Source: an uncultured Treponema sp. (lineage in GTDB: Bacteria; Spirochaetota; Spirochaetia; Treponematales; Treponemataceae). From it: a stretch of 34,779 bases of DNA. The DNA is taken from NCBI GenBank assembly GCA_946407195.1, contig CAMJNC010000007.1, positions 1 to 34,779 on the forward strand, given 5' to 3'. Below, in pieces: positions 32,414 to 34,779 of the stretch (position 1 is its first letter; each line of letters opens with the position of its first letter). The translations under genes and the position numbers were made by a program. The notes beneath the pieces were generated by a model, which was not told the origin of the DNA, did no database searches, and saw only the letters and a program-made list of their open reading frames with translations.

Positions 32414-34516
32414 ATGAAGAAACGTTTCACTACGCCGCTAAGGCTTTTGCTTACTGTTTTTTGTTTTTGTTCTCTTCTGGTGCTGACTTCCTGCGAGGAA
32501 GAGGAAGCAGCTCCTCGTATATATCTTGATGACAGCTTTTACTGGGCATTAACCGATTTTTCAAGCATGCCGGAAGATGCTGAAAACCTTAAGTTTGAGC
32601 ACCTTGATAATATGGGCTACAAAAACCTTATGGATCTTGTAGGCATAGACGGTAATTATATCTGGCTTAAGGCAGAGTTTGAGCTGATTCCCGAATTAAA
32701 AGACGATGACCTTTCAATGGTTATTCCATACCTTCATTATGCTGATATTTTATATTTAAATGGAAAATATATTGATGATTACGGTGTAATGGGGGAGACT
32801 CCGGATGATCCGGTAAATCAGGAAGCGGGTTATGTTGCGCACCTTTTTGATTTTCCAGAGCTTTATCTGAATCAGACAGGAAAAAATACAATTCTTATAA
32901 AGGTTCAGTGTCTTGGTCATGCAACAATTACAGACGGTGTATTTATTGGCCTTAGACAGGACGGCTGGCGTACTTCGGATAATATGACCTTCTGGCGCAG
33001 TCGCTTTTATACCTTCTTTGAGGGTGTAATGCTTTTGTGTGGTCTGTTCTTCTTAATGCTTTATTTTATTTACAAGCAGGATGTAAGCTACAGACGTTTT
33101 GGAATTCTTAATATTCTTACGGCCCTGTTCTTTTCTGTATTCTTTATTACAGATTTACCATGGGCCGGCTTTCATGGCGGTGTACCTTTCTTCTATTATG
33201 TAAAGTTTGCAAAGAGCATCTGTTTCTTTGCAATGGCTTTTGTTTTCTCTATGTTTATCTGTTCCTTTGTAGAAAAGGAGCTTAATCCTATAGAAACAGC
33301 CATACAGTATCTTTCGTTTATTATAAGTACTGTAATGGTGCTTCTTGCCCCTGATTACCTCTGGCTTGTTAAAAAGACCCTTCTGCTTATTCCTATTTCC
33401 TGCTTCGGGCTTTTTGTTTCCATTGGTTATGCAGTTCTGGCACTGCGAAGACCAGAGCCTAGGCTTCAGGTAAAGGTGCGCGTAATTGTAAGCGCGCTTT
33501 TCTTCCTGATTCTTGTAATGGGCATAGACATCATAATTAAGGGTGCGTTCAGAAACATTAAAATGCCGTTCATTTCGATTTTCGGATGGACTGGCGTAGT
33601 AATTATTTTCTTCATTTATTTCTGTATTGATTACAGTAAGATTGCTAACCGTCTTGAATATCTTAATCAGAGTCTGGAGGATGAAATTAAGCTTCAGACT
33701 AAGCAGCTTACAGATGTAAACGGCCGCCTTGAGCATGATCGTGAAAAATCTCTTAAGGATATGCGCATGGCTGCGATTGTTCAGAAAAAGTATTTTCATG
33801 CTCCTGAACATCCGCTTAAGAACTGGGACTTTGCAGTACGCTATGAGCCGCTTTCTCTTGTTTCCGGCGACCTTTATAACTTTTATCACGAGGGCGAAAG
33901 CTTAAACGGCATTTCGCTTTTTGATGCGTCTGGTCACGGTGTAGCTGCCAGTCTTGTAACTATGCTTGCAGAAAACATTATTCAGCAGACATATAATGAA
34001 TTAATAAAAAACGGCGAATCTGTTGCCAATGCCCTTAAGCTTATAAACGAGCGCTTTATCGAAGCTAAGGGAGAAATTGATAATTATCTTACCGGTATTC
34101 TTTTGAATATGAAGGAAAATGAAGACGGCAGCTGTACCGTAACCATGTCAAATGCAGGACATCCGTATCCGTTATTCTATAGTGCAAAGGAAGATGAAGT
34201 TCAGGAAATGCTTCCAACTGCAGACATGCCATATACCGGCCCGGTAGGACTAAGCGGTCTTAATGTTGAATATTCAGAAATGACCTTTACAATGCATAAA
34301 GGTGATATTCTCTTCCTATATACAGACGGTATTACAGAAATGCAGAACCGCGAAAAGCGAGATTTTGGTATAGAAGAAATTCAAAATATTCTTGAAAAGA
34401 ACAGTGCAGACGTGGCAGAAGAAATTGCCCGAAAATTAATGAAGGGTATGGAAGACTTTATAAAAGACACGCCGCGCACTGACGACGTGTCTATCATAAT
34501 TCTTAAACGAGTGTAA
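32414..34516 (+). CDS. Membrane lipoprotein sensor with 7TM region and SpoIIE/PP2C phosphatase
   Basis: A 700-residue protein. The signal peptide ends in LVLTSC, a lipobox (residues about 10-32). A beta-rich extracytoplasmic domain (about 35-200) resembles the 7TMR-DISM extracellular type. Seven or so helices (about 205-400) follow, then a coiled coil (about 410-450, LEYLNQSLEDEI) and a SpoIIE phosphatase: VSGDLYNF, LFDASGHGVAASLVTML, FLYTDGITEMQN and RTDDVSIIIL carry the metal Asp residues. Such proteins dephosphorylate anti-anti-sigma factors. The start ATG 32414 fits the signal peptide and promoter; the track start does not. Confidence 0.88.
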   Translation: MKKRFTTPLRLLLTVFCFCSLLVLTSCEEEEAAPRIYLDDSFYWALTDFSSMPEDAENLKFEHLDNMGYKNLMDLVGIDGNYIWLKAEFELIPELKDDDLSMVIPYLHYADILYLNGKYIDDYGVMGETPDDPVNQEAGYVAHLFDFPELYLNQTGKNTILIKVQCLGHATITDGVFIGLRQDGWRTSDNMTFWRSRFYTFFEGVMLLCGLFFLMLYFIYKQDVSYRRFGILNILTALFFSVFFITDLPWAGFHGGVPFFYYVKFAKSICFFAMAFVFSMFICSFVEKELNPIETAIQYLSFIISTVMVLLAPDYLWLVKKTLLLIPISCFGLFVSIGYAVLALRRPEPRLQVKVRVIVSALFFLILVMGIDIIIKGAFRNIKMPFISIFGWTGVVIIFFIYFCIDYSKIANRLEYLNQSLEDEIKLQTKQLTDVNGRLEHDREKSLKDMRMAAIVQKKYFHAPEHPLKNWDFAVRYEPLSLVSGDLYNFYHEGESLNGISLFDASGHGVAASLVTMLAENIIQQTYNELIKNGESVANALKLINERFIEAKGEIDNYLTGILLNMKENEDGSCTVTMSNAGHPYPLFYSAKEDEVQEMLPTADMPYTGPVGLSGLNVEYSEMTFTMHKGDILFLYTDGITEMQNREKRDFGIEEIQNILEKNSADVAEEIARKLMKGMEDFIKDTPRTDDVSIIILKRV

Positions 34517-34518
34517 GA

Positions 34519-34556
34519 ATCTTCGGGCTAAGCCCGAAGATAACACTTATTTTTTA
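34519..34556. terminator. Bidirectional terminator hairpin
   Basis: ATCTTCGGGC-TAA-GCCCGAAGAT is a perfect 10-bp stem, extended by GTGT/ACAC, followed by TTATTTTTT on the forward strand. It separates the phosphatase gene from the convergent cstA-like gene and overlaps the 3' end of the latter. Confidence 0.8.
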
Positions 34557-34779
34557 GCCTGCTTAGCGAATGTCTGTACACCTTCGATTACGAGGATTAC
34601 AGCGAGTACTGCCATAGCAAGAGCGAAAATCAGCTGGAACCAGTTGCCCCAGAAGAATGCACCCTGAGCACCTGCAGCCATAGCTCCAATCTTCTTTACA
34701 ATTGTAAGAACAAGTGAAGTCAATGTAGCAGCAAGCATGAAGATCATTGGAATGAAGAACATCTTGTTGTTCTTTCCAG
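34547..34779 (-). CDS. cstA: Membrane protein C terminus, probably carbon starvation/peptide transporter CstA
   Basis: The frame is open to the window edge, so the track's Met at 34762 is internal (upstream codons read GKNNK). Two hydrophobic helices, FFIPMIFMLAATLTSLVLTI and a later one ending LAVILVIEGVQTF, match the end of CstA family proteins, which import peptides or pyruvate. Only about 77 residues are visible, so the call rests on the terminal pattern. Confidence 0.6.
   Translation of the reverse strand, partial: GKNNKMFFIPMIFMLAATLTSLVLTIVKKIGAMAAGAQGAFFWGNWFQLIFALAMAVLAVILVIEGVQTFAKQAKK

Noticed and set aside
33155-33889. 244-aa reverse ORF
   Set aside because: It lies wholly antisense to the SpoIIE phosphatase gene, is Lys/Arg/Asn-rich as expected for a shadow frame, and has no family resemblance.
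1-34779. CRISPR array
   Set aside because: No regularly spaced direct repeats with unique spacers and no cas genes were seen; the TTATTGA and GTTCGGAGAAAA tracts are simple tandems.

Overview
The window looks like a chromosomal segment of a host-associated spirochaete, most likely a Treponema. The reasons are indirect: spirochaete-style lipoprotein signals (a Cys after a loose hydrophobic lipobox), a lipoprotein-anchored SpoIIE phosphatase with a multi-TM sensor, moderately AT-rich DNA, and a FlhA-related gene in a non-flagellar setting. The genus is an inference; no rRNA is present.

Left part (about 1-20.3 kb) is accessory and rearranged. It opens with a partial lipoprotein gene, a FlhA cytoplasmic domain fused to a sigma-70 region 4 helix-turn-helix, and a divergent WYL regulator. 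Two near-identical palindromes sit at the -35 position of all three promoters. Next come two opposite-strand hypotheticals (one with a zinc ribbon), then a collinear McrB (EVE-like plus AAA+ GTPase) / McrC-like DUF2357 nuclease / Nudix / DUF2971 cluster, which reads as a type IV restriction island. A second cluster has a calcineurin-type phosphoesterase fused to a dCTP-deaminase-like domain, a dihydroorotate/dihydropyrimidine dehydrogenase-like flavoprotein with ferredoxin tail, a 5' stub of an isochorismatase gene, and a YgjP-type metalloprotein. A 988-aa ankyrin-like protein, a three-gene micro-operon, an ArfB-like release factor, tRNA-Ala(GGC), a hypothetical gene and a tRNA 3' fragment follow. 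Two Fic genes with apparently leaderless promoters then flank a mazG 5' stub. Three copies of a structured 40-60 bp repeat (about 9.6, 13.4 and 18.0 kb) divide this region into blocks. Gene stubs, repeats and defence genes together indicate an island built by repeated insertion.

Right part (about 20.3-34.8 kb) is more core-like and in places richer in GC. It holds a Cys-motif protein, a tautomerase, an MFS transporter, a DUF4160/DUF2442 pair, a csoR-copA copper operon with two clear CsoR-type operators and a probable internal CopZ start, a dCMP deaminase, a candidate small structured RNA, a CitA/DcuS-type two-component system, an Rrf2 regulator, a HATPase-fold protein, an aldo/keto reductase with Fe-S motifs, a SpoIIE-type phosphatase lipoprotein, and the 3' end of a probable cstA.

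The best candidates for undescribed biology are (1) the FlhA_C-sigma4 fusion with its WYL partner and symmetric promoter-embedded palindromes, and (2) the phosphoesterase-Dcd-like fusion, in which the deaminase catalytic Glu position appears to be Pro, encoded just upstream of a PreA/DHOD-like enzyme.
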